Of a stretch of 64,000 nucleotides of DNA, positions 36,135 to 45,737 are shown in pieces (positions within the stretch are counted from its first letter, which is position 1; every line of letters begins with the position of its first letter). A model generated the notes under the pieces. That model had not been told where the DNA came from and did no database searches. It worked only from the letters and a program-made list of their open reading frames with translations. A program made the position numbers and the translations under genes. Source of the stretch: Piscinibacter gummiphilus (GTDB taxonomy: Bacteria; Pseudomonadota; Gammaproteobacteria; Burkholderiales; Burkholderiaceae_C); NCBI RefSeq assembly GCF_032681285.1, contig NZ_CP136336.1, forward strand, positions 1,165,001 through 1,229,000, in the 5' to 3' direction.

Positions 36135-38909
36135 TTACCCGGTATTCCGCAACCCTGCCGCCACCCCGTTGATGGAGATGTGGATGCCGCGCTTCACCCG
36201 CTCGATGGCCGGGTCGTCATCTCGCTGCTGGCGATAGCGCCGCATCAGCTCCACCTGCAGGTGATTGAGCGGGTCGAGATACGGGAAGCGATGCTCGATC
36301 GAGCGCGCGAGCGACGGGTTCGTGGCCAGCCGCTTCTTCTCCCCGGTGATGAGCGAGAGCGCCTCCGAGGTGGCGCGCCATTCGGCCTCGATCGCCGCGA
36401 AGATCTTCTTGCCCAGCCGCCTGTCTTCCACCAACTCGACGTAGCGCGCCGCGATCGCCAGATCCGTCTTCGCCAGCACCATGTCCAGGTTCGACAGCAG
36501 CGTGCGGAAAAACGGCCACTGCTTGTGCATGCGCTGCAACAGCAGCAGCCGCTCCCGGCGCTCCTTCGCATTCGAGCCCAGGAACGCATTGATCGCCGAG
36601 CCGAAGCCGCACCAGCCCGGCAGCGCCACCCGGCACTGCCCCCAGCTGAAGCTCCAGGGGATCGCCCGCAGGTCCTCGATCGCCCGTGTCGCCTTGCGCG
36701 AGGCCGGGCGCGAGCCGATGTTCAGCTCCGCGATCTCGCGGATCGGCGTGGCCGCGAAGAAGTAGTCCGTGAAACCCGGCGTCTCGTACACCAGCTTGCG
36801 GTAAGCCGCCATGCTCGCCGTGCTGATCGCATCGGCCGCCTCCAGGAAGGCCTTGGTGGCCGGCTTGGTCGGGTGCAGCAGCGTCGCCTCCAGCGTGGCC
36901 GCCACCAGCGTCTCCAGGTTGCGCAACCCGATCTCCGGGTTCGCGTACTTCGAGTTGATCACCTCGCCCTGCTCGGTCAGGCGGATCTGCCCGTTCACCG
37001 TGCCCGGCGGCTGCGCCAGGATCGCCTGGAAGCTCGGGCCGCCGCCACGCCCCACCGTGCCCCCGCGACCGTGGAAGAGCCGCAGCACGATGCCATGCGC
37101 CGTCTTCAGCTCATCGAAGAGCTTCACCAGCGCCGTCTCCGCCCGGTACAGCTCCCAGTTGCTCGTGAAAAACCCCCCGTCCTTGTTGCTATCGCTGTAG
37201 CCCAGCATCACGTCCTGCTCGCGGCCCGAGCGCACCATCATCTGCGCGATGCCCGGCAACGCGTAGTACTCGCGCATGATCGGGCCGGCCCGGCGCAGGT
37301 CGCCGATGGTCTCGAAGAGTGGCGAGACGATGAGGTCGCAGCTTGCCGAATCGTCCAGCGTGCCGCGCAAGAGGCCCGCCTCCTTCTGCAGCAGCAGCAC
37401 CTCCAGCAGGTCGCTCACGTCCTCGGTGTGCGAGATGATGTAGTGGCGCAGCGCCTCGCGCCCATAGGCCTGGCGCATCCGAAGCGCCGCCTCGAAGATC
37501 GCCACCTCGCCCTGCGTGTGCTCCGAATACTCCGCCCCGTGCACCCGCAGCGGCCGGGCGTCGTTCAAGAGCCGCACCAGCAGCTCGCGGCGGGCCGGCT
37601 CGTTGAGCGCTGAGTAGTCCGCCTCGAGGCGCGCCACGCGCAGCAGCTCGGCCACCACCGCCTCGTGCTTGTCGGAGCTCTGGCGCAGGTCCACGGTCGC
37701 CAGGTGGAAGCCGAACACCTGCACCGCACGCATCAGCGGCTTCAGGCGCGGGGCGATCAAGGCCTGCGCATGGTGCGAGCGCAAGGACGCCTCGATCACC
37801 TGCAGGTTCTGCAGGAACTCGTCGCTGCTCGCATACGGCGACTGCGGCGCCACCGCGTGGCGCAGCGCCTCGGTGCCGGTGAGTTCGTGCAGCGTGGCCG
37901 CCAGGCGGGCGTACATGCCGATCAAGGCACGCCGATAGGGTTCATCCTCGCGGTGTGCGCCCTGGTCGGGCGAGGCGGCGGCCAGCGCCTGCATCTCGGG
38001 CGTGACGGGTGAGAGCAGGGCCGAGATCGACAGTTCGGCCCCCAGCTCGTGCACCTCGGTCAGGTAGTAGCGCAGTGCCGTCTCGCTCTGGCGGCGCAGC
38101 GCCATCTGCAGCGTCTCGGCCGTCACGTTGGGGTTGCCGTCGCGGTCACCGCCGATCCAGTTGCCCATGCGGAAGAAGGGTGCGATGGGGTGGCCGGGCA
38201 GTGCCTCTTCCAGCTCGCGGTACAGGCGCGGGATCTGGCGCAGGAAGGTGCTCTGGTAGTAGCTGAGCGCGTTCTCGATCTCGTCGGCCACGGTGAGCTT
38301 GGTGTAGCGCAGCATGCGGGTCTGCCACAGCTGGGTCACACGCGCGCGCAGGAGCGCCTCGTTCTGCTCGAGCTCGCGGGTGGTGGCGAGCTTGTCGCGC
38401 TGGCTCACCAGTTCGGCGATGGCCCGCTCGGCGTCGAGGATGCTCTTGCGCTGCACTTCGGTCGGGTGGGCGGTGAGCACGGGGGAGATGAAGGCGTGCT
38501 GCAGCGTGCGTGCGATCTCGGTGGCGCGGATGTCGGCATCGGCCAGGCGCGACAGGCTCATGGCGAGCGAGCCTTCCTGCAGGTGGCCGGCGCGCTCGTG
38601 GTGCTCGCGGCGGCGCACGTGGTGGCGGTCTTCGGCGATGTTGGCCAGGTGGCTGAAGTAGCTGAAGGCGCGGATGACGCTCACGGTCTGGTCGGCCGAG
38701 AGGTTCTTGAGCAGGCGGTCGAGCGCCTTGCCGGCTTGCGCGTCGTGCTTGAGGCGGTAGGCCACCGAGAGACGGCGCACATGCTCGATGAGCTCGAACG
38801 CCGGCTTGCCCTCCTGCTCGCGGATCACGTCGCCCAGGATGCGGCCGAGGAGGCGGATGTCGGTGACCAGGGGCAGGTTCTTGTCGTCGTCGGGCCGGGC
38901 GCGGGGCAT
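36135..38909 (-). CDS. ppc: phosphoenolpyruvate carboxylase
   Basis: The 924-residue enzyme makes oxaloacetate from PEP and bicarbonate to refill the TCA cycle. Catalytic His is in [15 protein letters not shown] (His148), and [11 protein letters not shown] and [15 protein letters not shown] hold PEP- and metal-binding residues. The C-terminus, [11 protein letters not shown], is the family ending. Length is normal (E. coli 883). An in-frame TTG lies 15 bases upstream; the ATG at 38909 is better. It diverges from hemC across 120 bases. Confidence 0.95.
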   Translation of the reverse strand: MPRARPDDDKNLPLVTDIRLLGRILGDVIREQEGKPAFELIEHVRRLSVAYRLKHDAQAGKALDRLLKNLSADQTVSVIRAFSYFSHLANIAEDRHHVRRREHHERAGHLQEGSLAMSLSRLADADIRATEIARTLQHAFISPVLTAHPTEVQRKSILDAERAIAELVSQRDKLATTRELEQNEALLRARVTQLWQTRMLRYTKLTVADEIENALSYYQSTFLRQIPRLYRELEEALPGHPIAPFFRMGNWIGGDRDGNPNVTAETLQMALRRQSETALRYYLTEVHELGAELSISALLSPVTPEMQALAAASPDQGAHREDEPYRRALIGMYARLAATLHELTGTEALRHAVAPQSPYASSDEFLQNLQVIEASLRSHHAQALIAPRLKPLMRAVQVFGFHLATVDLRQSSDKHEAVVAELLRVARLEADYSALNEPARRELLVRLLNDARPLRVHGAEYSEHTQGEVAIFEAALRMRQAYGREALRHYIISHTEDVSDLLEVLLLQKEAGLLRGTLDDSASCDLIVSPLFETIGDLRRAGPIMREYYALPGIAQMMVRSGREQDVMLGYSDSNKDGGFFTSNWELYRAETALVKLFDELKTAHGIVLRLFHGRGGTVGRGGGPSFQAILAQPPGTVNGQIRLTEQGEVINSKYANPEIGLRNLETLVAATLEATLLHPTKPATKAFLEAADAISTASMAAYRKLVYETPGFTDYFFAATPIREIAELNIGSRPASRKATRAIEDLRAIPWSFSWGQCRVALPGWCGFGSAINAFLGSNAKERRERLLLLQRMHKQWPFFRTLLSNLDMVLAKTDLAIAARYVELVEDRRLGKKIFAAIEAEWRATSEALSLITGEKKRLATNPSLARSIEHRFPYLDPLNHLQVELMRRYRQQRDDDPAIERVKRGIHISINGVAAGLRNTG

Positions 38910-39029
38910 GGGAGCTCTCTGCAAGAGGAGTGGAGGGGTGCGCGCAATGTAAGGGCTGGCGGGTTACCTGCGGGTTACCAACGTGCGCTGCGGGGGCGGG
39001 GCTCGAGGGGCCCCTGATAGCATCGCCCG

Positions 39030-39971
39030 ATGTCGCACGTCGCTCCCGCTCCCCTCCTGATCGCCACCCGTGAAAGCCGCCTCGCCCTCTGGCAGGCCGA
39101 GCATGTGCAGGCACTGCTGAAGCAACGCTTCGGGCTCGACGTGGGCCTGCTGGGCATGACGACGCGCGGTGACCAGATCCTCGACCGCACGCTCTCGAAG
39201 GTTGGCGGCAAGGGCCTTTTCGTGAAGGAGCTGGAAACGGCGCTCGAAGAAGGCCGTGCGCACCTTGCGGTGCATTCGCTCAAGGATGTGCCGATGGACC
39301 TGCCCGACGGCTTCGCGCTCGCCGCGGTTCTGGAACGCGAAGACCCGCGCGACGCCCTTGTCTCCAACACCTACGCCTCGCTTGCCGAGCTGCCGCAGGG
39401 CGCGAAGGTGGGCACCTCCAGCCTGCGGCGCGTGGTGCTGCTGCGTTCGCTGCGGCCCGACCTCCAGATCGAACCCCTGCGCGGCAATCTCGACACCCGG
39501 CTGCGCAAGCTCGACGACGGCCAGTACGACGCCATCGTGCTGGCTGCGGCCGGCCTCAAGCGCCTGGGGCTGGCCAGCCGCATCCGCGCCACCTTCGACA
39601 CGAGCGAGATGCTGCCGGCCGCGGGCCAGGGCGCGCTCGGCATCGAGGTGCTGGCCGATGCCGGCCCGCTGCGGGCACAACTGGCCGACCTGATCCACCG
39701 CCCCACCTGGCTCTCGGTGCATGCGGAGCGCGCGGTCTCGCGCGCCCTTGGCGGCAGCTGCAGCATGCCGCTCGCGGCGCACGCGGTGTGGCACGGCGAC
39801 ACGCTGCACCTCAATGCCGCCTTGGGTCACGGGCAGGAGACGACACGGCCGCTGCTGCGGGTGTCGGTGGAAGCGTCCGTTGCCGATGCAGACGCTGCCA
39901 GTGCCCTGGGCGAAGAAGCCGCGGCGCGCCTGCGAGCGCTTGGCGCCGACGGCTATCTCGCGACGCCCTGA
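39030..39971 (+). CDS. hemC: hydroxymethylbilane synthase (porphobilinogen deaminase)
   Basis: The 313-residue enzyme joins four porphobilinogen units into hydroxymethylbilane. The dipyrromethane cofactor Cys is Cys244 (GGSCSMP) and catalytic Asp86 is in [23 protein letters not shown] and [20 protein letters not shown] are conserved. It is first of hemC-hemD-hemX-hemY and supplies HemD directly. hemD starts 5 bases on. Confidence 0.96.
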   Translation: MSHVAPAPLLIATRESRLALWQAEHVQALLKQRFGLDVGLLGMTTRGDQILDRTLSKVGGKGLFVKELETALEEGRAHLAVHSLKDVPMDLPDGFALAAVLEREDPRDALVSNTYASLAELPQGAKVGTSSLRRVVLLRSLRPDLQIEPLRGNLDTRLRKLDDGQYDAIVLAAAGLKRLGLASRIRATFDTSEMLPAAGQGALGIEVLADAGPLRAQLADLIHRPTWLSVHAERAVSRALGGSCSMPLAAHAVWHGDTLHLNAALGHGQETTRPLLRVSVEASVADADAASALGEEAAARLRALGADGYLATP

Positions 39972-39976
39972 ACCCC

Positions 39977-40729
39977 ATGCGTGTGCTCGTCACCCGGCCT
40001 GCGGCCCAAGCCGACGAGTGGGTGCAGCTGTTGCGTGATGCAGGGTTGCAGGCCGAGGCCCTGCCGCTGATCGAGATCGCACCCAGCGGCGATGCTCGAG
40101 CGCTCGCCGAGGCCTGGCAGGGCCTGCATCGCGTGGCCCTGGTCGTCTTCGTGAGCCCCAATGCGGCGACCTGCTTCTTCGATGGCAGACCCGAGGGCGC
40201 GGTCTGGCCCGATGCGTTGGTGGCCGCGTCGCCGGGCCCGGGCACGACACGCGTGTTGCGTGCGCTGGGCGTGTCGACGGTGGTCGAGCCAGCGGCCGAC
40301 TCGCCGCAGTTCGACTCCGAAGCGCTGTGGCTGCAGCTGGCCCAGCGTGACTGGCAAGGCCGCCAGGTGCTGGTCGTGCGCGGTGCGAGCGGCCGTGATT
40401 GGCTGGCCGAGCGTCTGCGTGAGCGCGGCGCGGTCCTGCAGTTCGTGGCGGCGTATGGCCGCGCGGTGCCGGCCCTGTCGACCGAAGCGCAGGCGCTGCT
40501 GCAGGCCGCACTGGCTGCGCCCGACCAGCACCTGTGGCTCTTCAGCAGTTCGGAGGCCGTCACGAACCTGCAGACGCTCGCACCGCACGCATCGTGGTCG
40601 GGCACGACCGCGCTCGCCACGCACCCACGCATCGCACAGACCGCGCGCAGCCTCGGCATCGGGCGCGTGCTCGAAGCCCGTCCCAGCGCAGAGGCCGTGG
40701 TGGCCTGCATACAATCGATCGCACTGTGA
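39977..40729 (+). CDS. hemD: uroporphyrinogen-III synthase
   Basis: The 250-residue protein has the two-domain HemD pattern: MRVLVTRPAAQADEWVQLLR at the N-terminus, VFVSPNAATCF in domain one, VLVVRGASGRDWLAERLRER in domain two and LWLFSSSEAVTNLQTLAP near the end. It closes and inverts ring D of hydroxymethylbilane. Sequence conservation in the family is low, so position after hemC carries much weight. Its stop overlaps the hemX GTG start (GTGA at 40726-40729). Confidence 0.92.
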   Translation: MRVLVTRPAAQADEWVQLLRDAGLQAEALPLIEIAPSGDARALAEAWQGLHRVALVVFVSPNAATCFFDGRPEGAVWPDALVAASPGPGTTRVLRALGVSTVVEPAADSPQFDSEALWLQLAQRDWQGRQVLVVRGASGRDWLAERLRERGAVLQFVAAYGRAVPALSTEAQALLQAALAAPDQHLWLFSSSEAVTNLQTLAPHASWSGTTALATHPRIAQTARSLGIGRVLEARPSAEAVVACIQSIAL

Positions 40730-41832
40730 ACGACGTCACGCATACCCCTCTGCCACCTGCGGCCAGCGAGCCTGTCGTGCCCGCGGCGGCGCCGCGCCGC
40801 AGCCGCTGGGTGCTGGCGCTCGTGGCACTGCTCGCGTTGGTGGTCGCCGTGAGCCTCGGGCTCGCGTGGTCGGCCCAGCAACGGGTGCGCAAGCTGGAGC
40901 AGGAACTCGTGCGCCGCCAGCAAGACAGCCAGACCCAATCGGCCGAAGCCCGCCTGCTCGCCAAGCGCGCCGACGAGACGGCCCGCGAAAGCGCGGCCAA
41001 GGTGACGCTGCTCGAAGCGCGCCTGGCCGAGGTGTCGATCCAGCGCACGCAGCTCGAAGACCTGATCCAGTCGCTGTCGCGCTCCCGCGATGAAAACGTG
41101 CTGGTCGACATCGACTCCGGCCTGCGCGTGGCGCAGCAGCAGGCCACCATCACCGGCAGTGCCGAGCCGCTGGTCGCGGCGCTCAAGCAGGCCGACGATC
41201 GCCTCGCACGGTATGCACAGCCGCGGCTCGAAGGTGTGCGCCGCGCCATCGCCCGCGACATCGACCGCGTGAAGGCGGTGGGCGTGCCCGACATCGCGGC
41301 GCTGTCGATCAAGCTCGACGAAGCGATTCGGCTCGTCGACGAACTGCCGCTGCTGTCGCAGGCCGAGCCGCGCAAGGAGACGAGGCCCGCCGCCAGTGCA
41401 CCCAAGGCCTCGGCGAAGAGCGCATCGGCACCGGCATCTGCACCGGCGGGTTGGACCACCGCCGTGTCCGACCGCTGGCACGGCCTGATGCAGACCTTGT
41501 GGGGCGAGACGCGCACGCTGGTGCGTGTGACCCGCATCGACCATCCCGAGGCCATGCTCGTGGCGCCCGAGCAGGCCTTCTTCCTGCGCGAGAACCTCAA
41601 GCTTCGCTTGCTCAACGCACGTCTTGCAGTGCTCAGCCGCCAGTTCGACACCGTGCAGACCGACGTGCAAAGCGCCCAGCAGGCGCTCGAGCGCTACTTC
41701 GATCGCAGCTCGCGCCGGACCGGCGTGGCCGGCGACCTGCTCAAGCAGGTGGCGGCCGGCTCGCGCCAGGTGGGGCTGCCGCGGCCCGATGACACGCTGG
41801 CCGCATTGGCAGCCGCTACCGCGGGGCGTTGA
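40726..41832 (+). CDS. hemX: HemX, membrane protein of the heme operon
   Basis: The 368-residue protein uses GTG 40726, overlapping hemD. A short cytoplasmic tail precedes one membrane helix (about 25-46). A coiled coil (about 48-110) and a periplasmic helical domain follow, with a Lys/Ala/Ser-rich linker near 215-240. LRENLKLRLLNARLAVLSRQ is conserved in HemX. It is often mislabelled uroporphyrinogen methyltransferase but has no such catalytic domain. Its role is thought structural, helping organise heme synthesis; the exact function is unresolved. Confidence 0.88.
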   Translation: MNDVTHTPLPPAASEPVVPAAAPRRSRWVLALVALLALVVAVSLGLAWSAQQRVRKLEQELVRRQQDSQTQSAEARLLAKRADETARESAAKVTLLEARLAEVSIQRTQLEDLIQSLSRSRDENVLVDIDSGLRVAQQQATITGSAEPLVAALKQADDRLARYAQPRLEGVRRAIARDIDRVKAVGVPDIAALSIKLDEAIRLVDELPLLSQAEPRKETRPAASAPKASAKSASAPASAPAGWTTAVSDRWHGLMQTLWGETRTLVRVTRIDHPEAMLVAPEQAFFLRENLKLRLLNARLAVLSRQFDTVQTDVQSAQQALERYFDRSSRRTGVAGDLLKQVAAGSRQVGLPRPDDTLAALAAATAGR

Positions 41833-41840
41833 CCGTCTTC

Positions 41841-43085
41841 ATGCGCGCGGTCGTCTGGTTCATCCTGCTCTTCGTGGTCGCCGTCGTGGCGGCTGCCACC
41901 TTCGGCGCCAACGATGGGCTGGTGTCGCTCTACTGGGGCGGCTGGCGCATGGACGTGTCGATGAATCTCTTCCTGCTGGCGTTGCTGCTCACCTGCCTGG
42001 CGCTGGTGACCATCTTCCAGGCGGTGAACGCACTCGTGGGCCTGCCGCGCAAGGCGCATGAGTGGCGCGTGGCGCGCCGCGACCGCACGGCGCAGGCTGC
42101 GTTGCGCGATGCGCTCGCGCAGTTCTTCGGCGGCCGCTACAGCCGCGCCCAGAAGGCGGCGCAGCGCGCCCTGCTGATCCAGGCCGAGACACCCGACCTC
42201 GCACAAGACAACGAGTTCACCGTGCTCGGTCACCTGCTGGCAGCCGGCAGTGCCCACAAGTTGCAAGACCGCGTGCGCCGCGACGAAGAACTCGAAAAGG
42301 CGCTCGAACTCAGCAGCCGCAGCAGCGCTGCCCGCTCGGCCGAAGAAGGCGCGCGGTTGCTCGCTGCCGAGTGGGCACTCGACGACCGCGATGCAGCGCG
42401 CGCGCTGAGCCTGCTCTCGGTCCTGCCCCCCGGCGTGGCGCGCCGCACCCACGCATTGCGTCTCAAGCTGCAAGCGTGTCGCCTCGCGCAGCAGCCGCAC
42501 GAGGCACTGAAGACGGCGCGCCTCTTGGCCAAGCATCAAGCCTTCTCCAAGGTGGCAGCGCAAGGTCTCTTGCGCTCCCTGGCCTTCGAATCGCTCGATG
42601 GCGCGCGCGATGCCGACCAGGTGCGCCGCACTTGGTTCGCCCTCGACGCGGCCGACCGCCGCGACCCGCTGGTCGTGGCGCGGGCCGCCGAGCGCATGGC
42701 GGCGTTCGGTGCGCAAGCCGAAGGTCGCGCATGGCTGCGGCCCTTCTGGGATCGGCTGGCCGACTTCACCGAAGACGACCGTGTCGCCCTCGCCGACGGC
42801 CTCGTCGCCTGCATGGACGGTCTGGCACCCGACTGGCTCGCCCGCCTGGAGGCTGCGGCGCTGGCCCACCCCCGAGAAGCGGCCGTGGCCTATGCGGTGG
42901 GCTGCGCGCTGGCTGAGCGCGAGTTGTGGGGCAAGGCGCGTCTGCTGCTGGAGCAAGCCGCCTTGGCGCCTGGGCTGCACAAGGCCTCGCGCCGCCGCGC
43001 CTGGCTGCTGCTGGCGAAGCTGGCCGATCAGCAGTCCGATGTCGAACGCGCAGCTTCTTGTTATCGCGAGGCAGCCGCTTTGTAG
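41841..43085 (+). CDS. hemY: HemY, TPR membrane protein of the heme operon
   Basis: The 414-residue protein begins MRAVVWFILLFVVAVVAAAT, with a second helix around residues 37-60 (NLFLLALLLTCLALVTIFQA). HEWRVARRDRTAQAALRDAL and the following TPR-like helices are typical of proteobacterial HemY (not the protoporphyrinogen oxidase also called HemY). A TTG at 41829, overlapping the hemX stop, is an alternative start. It ends the hem operon; tRNA-Arg lies 35 bases downstream. Confidence 0.9.
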   Translation: MRAVVWFILLFVVAVVAAATFGANDGLVSLYWGGWRMDVSMNLFLLALLLTCLALVTIFQAVNALVGLPRKAHEWRVARRDRTAQAALRDALAQFFGGRYSRAQKAAQRALLIQAETPDLAQDNEFTVLGHLLAAGSAHKLQDRVRRDEELEKALELSSRSSAARSAEEGARLLAAEWALDDRDAARALSLLSVLPPGVARRTHALRLKLQACRLAQQPHEALKTARLLAKHQAFSKVAAQGLLRSLAFESLDGARDADQVRRTWFALDAADRRDPLVVARAAERMAAFGAQAEGRAWLRPFWDRLADFTEDDRVALADGLVACMDGLAPDWLARLEAAALAHPREAAVAYAVGCALAERELWGKARLLLEQAALAPGLHKASRRRAWLLLAKLADQQSDVERAASCYREAAAL

Positions 43086-43110
43086 ACGGCCTCGAAGTTG
43101 GTGTTATAGT
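43080..43110 (+). promoter_or_regulatory. possible tRNA promoter
   Basis: TATAGT at 43105-43110 is a good -10 box ten bases before the tRNA. TTGTAG at 43080-43085, overlapping the hemY stop, could be the -35 but the 19-base spacing is long. Read-through from the hem operon is also possible. Confidence 0.4.
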
Positions 43111-43120
43111 TCAAGGCTTC

Positions 43121-43197
43121 GCGGCTGTAGCTCAGTTGGATAGAGTACTTGGCTACGAACCAAGGGGTCGTGGGTTCGAATCCTGCCAGCCGCGCCA
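43121..43197 (+). tRNA. tRNA-Arg (anticodon ACG)
   Basis: A 77-base cloverleaf. Acceptor GCGGCTG (43121-43127) pairs with CAGCCGC (43187-43193), followed by discriminator G and encoded CCA. The anticodon stem CTTGG/CCAAG encloses loop CTACGAA, giving anticodon ACG at 43155-43157, read as ICG after A34 deamination and decoding CGU, CGC and CGA. The T loop is TTCGAAT. Confidence 0.97.
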
Positions 43198-43215
43198 GAA
43201 CAATCGTTCTAGACC

Positions 43216-43256
43216 AACGCCTTAGAGGTTAGCGCCTCTAGGGCGTTTGTCTTTGT
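43216..43256 (+). terminator. Rho-independent terminator after tRNA-Arg
   Basis: A 13-bp stem (43216-43228 with 43235-43247, one G-U) with loop TTAGCG is followed by TGTCTTTGT. It should end the tRNA transcript and perhaps the hem operon. Confidence 0.8.
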
Positions 43257-43361
43257 GCTCCGCTCCGCCACGTCGCGCCAGAGACACCGATTTCCGTGGT
43301 TCACGATCGGCCAAGTCTCTGCGAACATCGCACACTGCGATCCACCGACCAGCGCTGCGAC

Positions 43362-43553
43362 ATGCACTCCTTGATCCGCTTCCTCGCCATCGCGTTGCCC
43401 TGGCTGTTCTTCCTCGTGGGAATGGACGTGTTGCTGGACACGCGCAGCTCGGGTGAATTCGTGTTCGTGCCGAATCGGCTCTTCTACCTGCTGCTGCCGG
43501 TGTACGCCGGTGTCGTGGTCGCCGTCTTTCGGTTCACCCGCAAGCAAGACTGA
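43362..43553 (+). CDS. small membrane protein, hypothetical
   Basis: 63 residues with two hydrophobic segments: about 5-25 (LIRFLAIALPWLFFLVGMDV) and 39-56 (LFYLLLPVYAGVVVAVFRF), with a basic C-terminus (RFTRKQD), consistent with a two-pass inner-membrane protein. The ribosome-binding site is weak, and the longer in-frame reading from 43296 adds only polar, unlikely residues. It converges with sirB2 (6 bases between stops). I do not recognise a family. Confidence 0.55.
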   Translation: MHSLIRFLAIALPWLFFLVGMDVLLDTRSSGEFVFVPNRLFYLLLPVYAGVVVAVFRFTRKQD

Positions 43554-43559
43554 GCCCAC

Positions 43560-43946
43560 TCAGCTCGCGACGAAGGGAAGTGGGTTCTTGGTGACCGCCA
43601 CCGAGACGATGTAGGCGAGCGTCGCAAACGCCGCAAGCATCGCCATCGACCGCTGTGGCGCAGGCCGCGATGGCTTCAATGCCACCATGCCGAGGCCGAT
43701 GTAGACCAGGAGCGCCACGATCTTGGCGGCCAGCCAAGCCGTCGTGAGCGGGTTGAGGTGCAACCACACCGCCAAGGTGACTGCGCTTGCGAGTAGCACG
43801 GTGTCGATCACATGCGGCAGCGTCTTCGCCGCGCGGCCTTTGACCCATCGTGCCCCCATCAGCGACGCGAAGGCGCGCAGCACAAAGCCGCCGATCGAGA
43901 GCACCACCGCGCTCTGGTGGATCAGCTTGACGGTTGCGTAATCCAC
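43560..43946 (-). CDS. SirB2-like membrane protein
   Basis: The 128-residue protein has four hydrophobic segments and opens VDYATVKLIHQSAVVLSIGG, the KxxHxxxVxLS pattern of the SirB family. GTG 43946 places that motif at the N-terminus, five bases after the nnrS stop; an ATG at 43967 would overlap nnrS by 17 bases. The His after the N-terminal Lys is conserved. The role is unclear, but the gene is the third of the nsrR-nnrS group, which suggests a link to respiration or nitrosative stress. Confidence 0.75.
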   Translation of the reverse strand: MDYATVKLIHQSAVVLSIGGFVLRAFASLMGARWVKGRAAKTLPHVIDTVLLASAVTLAVWLHLNPLTTAWLAAKIVALLVYIGLGMVALKPSRPAPQRSMAMLAAFATLAYIVSVAVTKNPLPFVAS

Positions 43947-43950
43947 GCGG

Positions 43951-45150
43951 TCAGCCGGGTTGCCCATCGAGCCGCGGGCGGCTCAGCACCGGCCAGTAGC
44001 GCAGGGCATAGAGGCCGAACCCGGCCGACCAGAAGACAGCGGACAGCACGATGGCGGGCAGTGTCCATGCCGGCCAGGCCAGGGGCAGGAAGACGCGCAC
44101 GAGCGCTGCGCAGGCCACGAGCAGGTAGGCGCTGGTGTCGGCGCCATCTGCCTTCAACGGCCGCGCCGTGTGGCCCCGTGCGGTGCGGGTCATCATGCCG
44201 ATCACGAGGCCGCCGATCGCACCCACCGTCAGTGCGTGGGTGGCCATCGACGCGGGCACCCAGCCGAGTGCTGCGGCCGCCCGAAGGATGAGGTGCAGCA
44301 CGATCCACGCATAACCCAGATGCAGCACCCACACCAGCGGCTTACGAAGGGTGGCCCTGGGTTGCCACAGCACGAGGCGCGTGCCGTTCGCCAGTGCGGC
44401 CAGCGCCGCGATCAGCGCCATCGCGGCCGCCGGCAAAGGCAGCAGATCGGCGACGAGCAGCACCAGCACGCTGCCGAGGGCCAACTTCTCCACCCCGGGG
44501 TGGCGCTTGGCATTGGCGTTGGGCACGCCGTTGTTGGTGAACATCGGGATGACCCGCCCGCCCATCACCGTCATGATGAAGAGCACCACGTCGAGCGCGA
44601 GTTGCACCCCGAGCCATCCCGGCAGGTCGAGTGCGCCGAGCTGTGACAGGTGCAAGATGAGATTGGCCAGCCCCATCAGCATGAGCAGGCCGACGAAGAA
44701 GTAGTTGCGTTGGTTGCGTGAGCGCCAGAACGGAATCGCGAGCCCCGCTGCGGCCGCCAGCGGAAAGGCCGCGTTGACGAGGGCCGAGGCCAGGCCCCAC
44801 GGCGACAGCACCAGCACACGCCCCGCGAGCCACAGCGCAGCCAGGGCCATCAAGGTGCGGCCAGTGGGTGTGGGCCGACCCGACCAGTTGCGCCCGGCGG
44901 TGAACAGGAAACCGACCACCACGGCCAGCGTGAAGCCGAACACCATCTCATGCGCATGCCACAGCGGCCCGGCGAGATAGGGCCGCGGCAACCAGCCGGT
45001 GAACTGCAGCGACCACAGCAGGATCGACAGCGCCGCGAAGCCGCTCGCCAGGAGGTAGAACGGGCGAAAGCCCAGGGCCCACAGCGCGAAGCCGCGCGGC
45101 GCGGCACCCGGGCGAGGGGGCTCATCGAGCTGCAGCAGGACCGCCGTCAC
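43951..45150 (-). CDS. nnrS: NnrS family heme-copper membrane protein
   Basis: The 399-residue protein has about 12 membrane segments. Conserved pieces are ALWALGFRPFYLLASGFAAL, LWHAHEMVFGFTLAVVVGFL (His ligands of bound heme/copper), TVMGGRVIPMFTNNG and HALTVGAIGGLVIGMMTRTA. NnrS protects against nitrosative stress and iron-nitrosyl formation. The GTG start at 45150 overlaps the nsrR stop (GTGA), so it is translated together with its likely repressor. Confidence 0.9.
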   Translation of the reverse strand: MTAVLLQLDEPPRPGAAPRGFALWALGFRPFYLLASGFAALSILLWSLQFTGWLPRPYLAGPLWHAHEMVFGFTLAVVVGFLFTAGRNWSGRPTPTGRTLMALAALWLAGRVLVLSPWGLASALVNAAFPLAAAAGLAIPFWRSRNQRNYFFVGLLMLMGLANLILHLSQLGALDLPGWLGVQLALDVVLFIMTVMGGRVIPMFTNNGVPNANAKRHPGVEKLALGSVLVLLVADLLPLPAAAMALIAALAALANGTRLVLWQPRATLRKPLVWVLHLGYAWIVLHLILRAAAALGWVPASMATHALTVGAIGGLVIGMMTRTARGHTARPLKADGADTSAYLLVACAALVRVFLPLAWPAWTLPAIVLSAVFWSAGFGLYALRYWPVLSRPRLDGQPG

Positions 45151-45590
45151 GGCGCCGCCTGCAGAAACAGCACCCGCGAGAGCGCATGGCGGTTGCGGGC
45201 GATGTCGGCGAGCGTGCAGCCATCGAGAACCCGATAGAAGGCGTCGACCGCCTCCTGCAGCACGCCGCGCAACTGGCACAGGTGCTCGATGCGGCAGCGG
45301 CGTTCGGTGGGGCCGAAACATTCCGCCGGGGTGTCGATGCCTTCCGTGCGGCGCACGACCTCACCCACGACGATCTGCTCCGGCGGCTGTGCGAGGCTGA
45401 AGCCGCCGCCCTTGCCACGCACGGTGTTCAGCCAACCTTGCTTGCCGAGAAAGTGCACGACCTTGGTCAAGTGGTTCTCCGAGATCTCGAAGCAGTTCGC
45501 GATCTCGGTCACGGTGGCGCGTCGGCCGGGCTGCGCCGCAAGGTAGATCAGCACGCGCAGGCTGTAGTCGGTGAAGCTGGTGAGTTTCAT
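45147..45590 (-). CDS. nsrR: NsrR-like Rrf2 family nitric oxide-sensing repressor
   Basis: The 147-residue winged-helix protein opens MKLTSFTDYSLRVLIYLAAQ, the NsrR start, with a predicted cluster-ligand Asp8. ISENHLTKVVHFLGKQGW is the recognition helix region and VRGKGGGFSLA the wing. Cys91, Cys99 and Cys105 (C-x7-C-x5-C) match the Fe-S cluster spacing of NsrR. NO should damage the cluster and release nnrS. ATG 45590 is chosen over 45632 because it matches the family start; tandem NsrR half-sites lie just upstream. Confidence 0.9.
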   Translation of the reverse strand: MKLTSFTDYSLRVLIYLAAQPGRRATVTEIANCFEISENHLTKVVHFLGKQGWLNTVRGKGGGFSLAQPPEQIVVGEVVRRTEGIDTPAECFGPTERRCRIEHLCQLRGVLQEAVDAFYRVLDGCTLADIARNRHALSRVLFLQAAP

Positions 45591-45612
45591 GCGGAACTGG
45601 GCACGCACCACG

Positions 45613-45634
45613 AAGATGCATTCGAGATGCACCT
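45613..45634 (-). promoter_or_regulatory. candidate NsrR operator (two tandem 11-base half-sites)
   Basis: AAGATGCATTC and GAGATGCACCT (plus-strand reading, 45613-45623 and 45624-45634) resemble the published NsrR 11-base half-site AAGATGCYTTT and are directly repeated. They overlap the inferred transcription start of nsrR, so bound repressor would block RNA polymerase. Confidence 0.65.
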
Positions 45635-45676
45635 ATCGTAGGGAGCGGGTGTCATGCGGCGCTTGATCCAGGTCAA
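45635..45676 (-). promoter_or_regulatory. predicted FNR-dependent promoter of nsrR-nnrS
   Basis: TTGATCCAGGTCAA (45663-45676) fits the FNR/ANR/DNR box TTGAT-N4-ATCAA with one mismatch. Reading minus, TACGAT at 45640-45635 is a fair -10 box. A start 7 bases on (about 45628) would put the box centre at -41.5, the class II activator position. Confidence 0.65.
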
Positions 45677-45683
45677 GCGCCGC
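45656..45683. repeat. perfect 11-bp inverted repeat containing the FNR-type box
   Basis: GCGGCGCTTGA (45656-45666) and its exact complement (45673-45683) flank a 6-base loop. The repeat extends the FNR-like dyad on both sides, so it is a hairpin as well as a protein site. It lies between nsrR and greB. Confidence 0.75.
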
Positions 45684-45737
45684 CCGGCGGCTACCCGCAT
45701 CGACGGGTCGAATCGGTGAATCCAAGACAATGCACCC

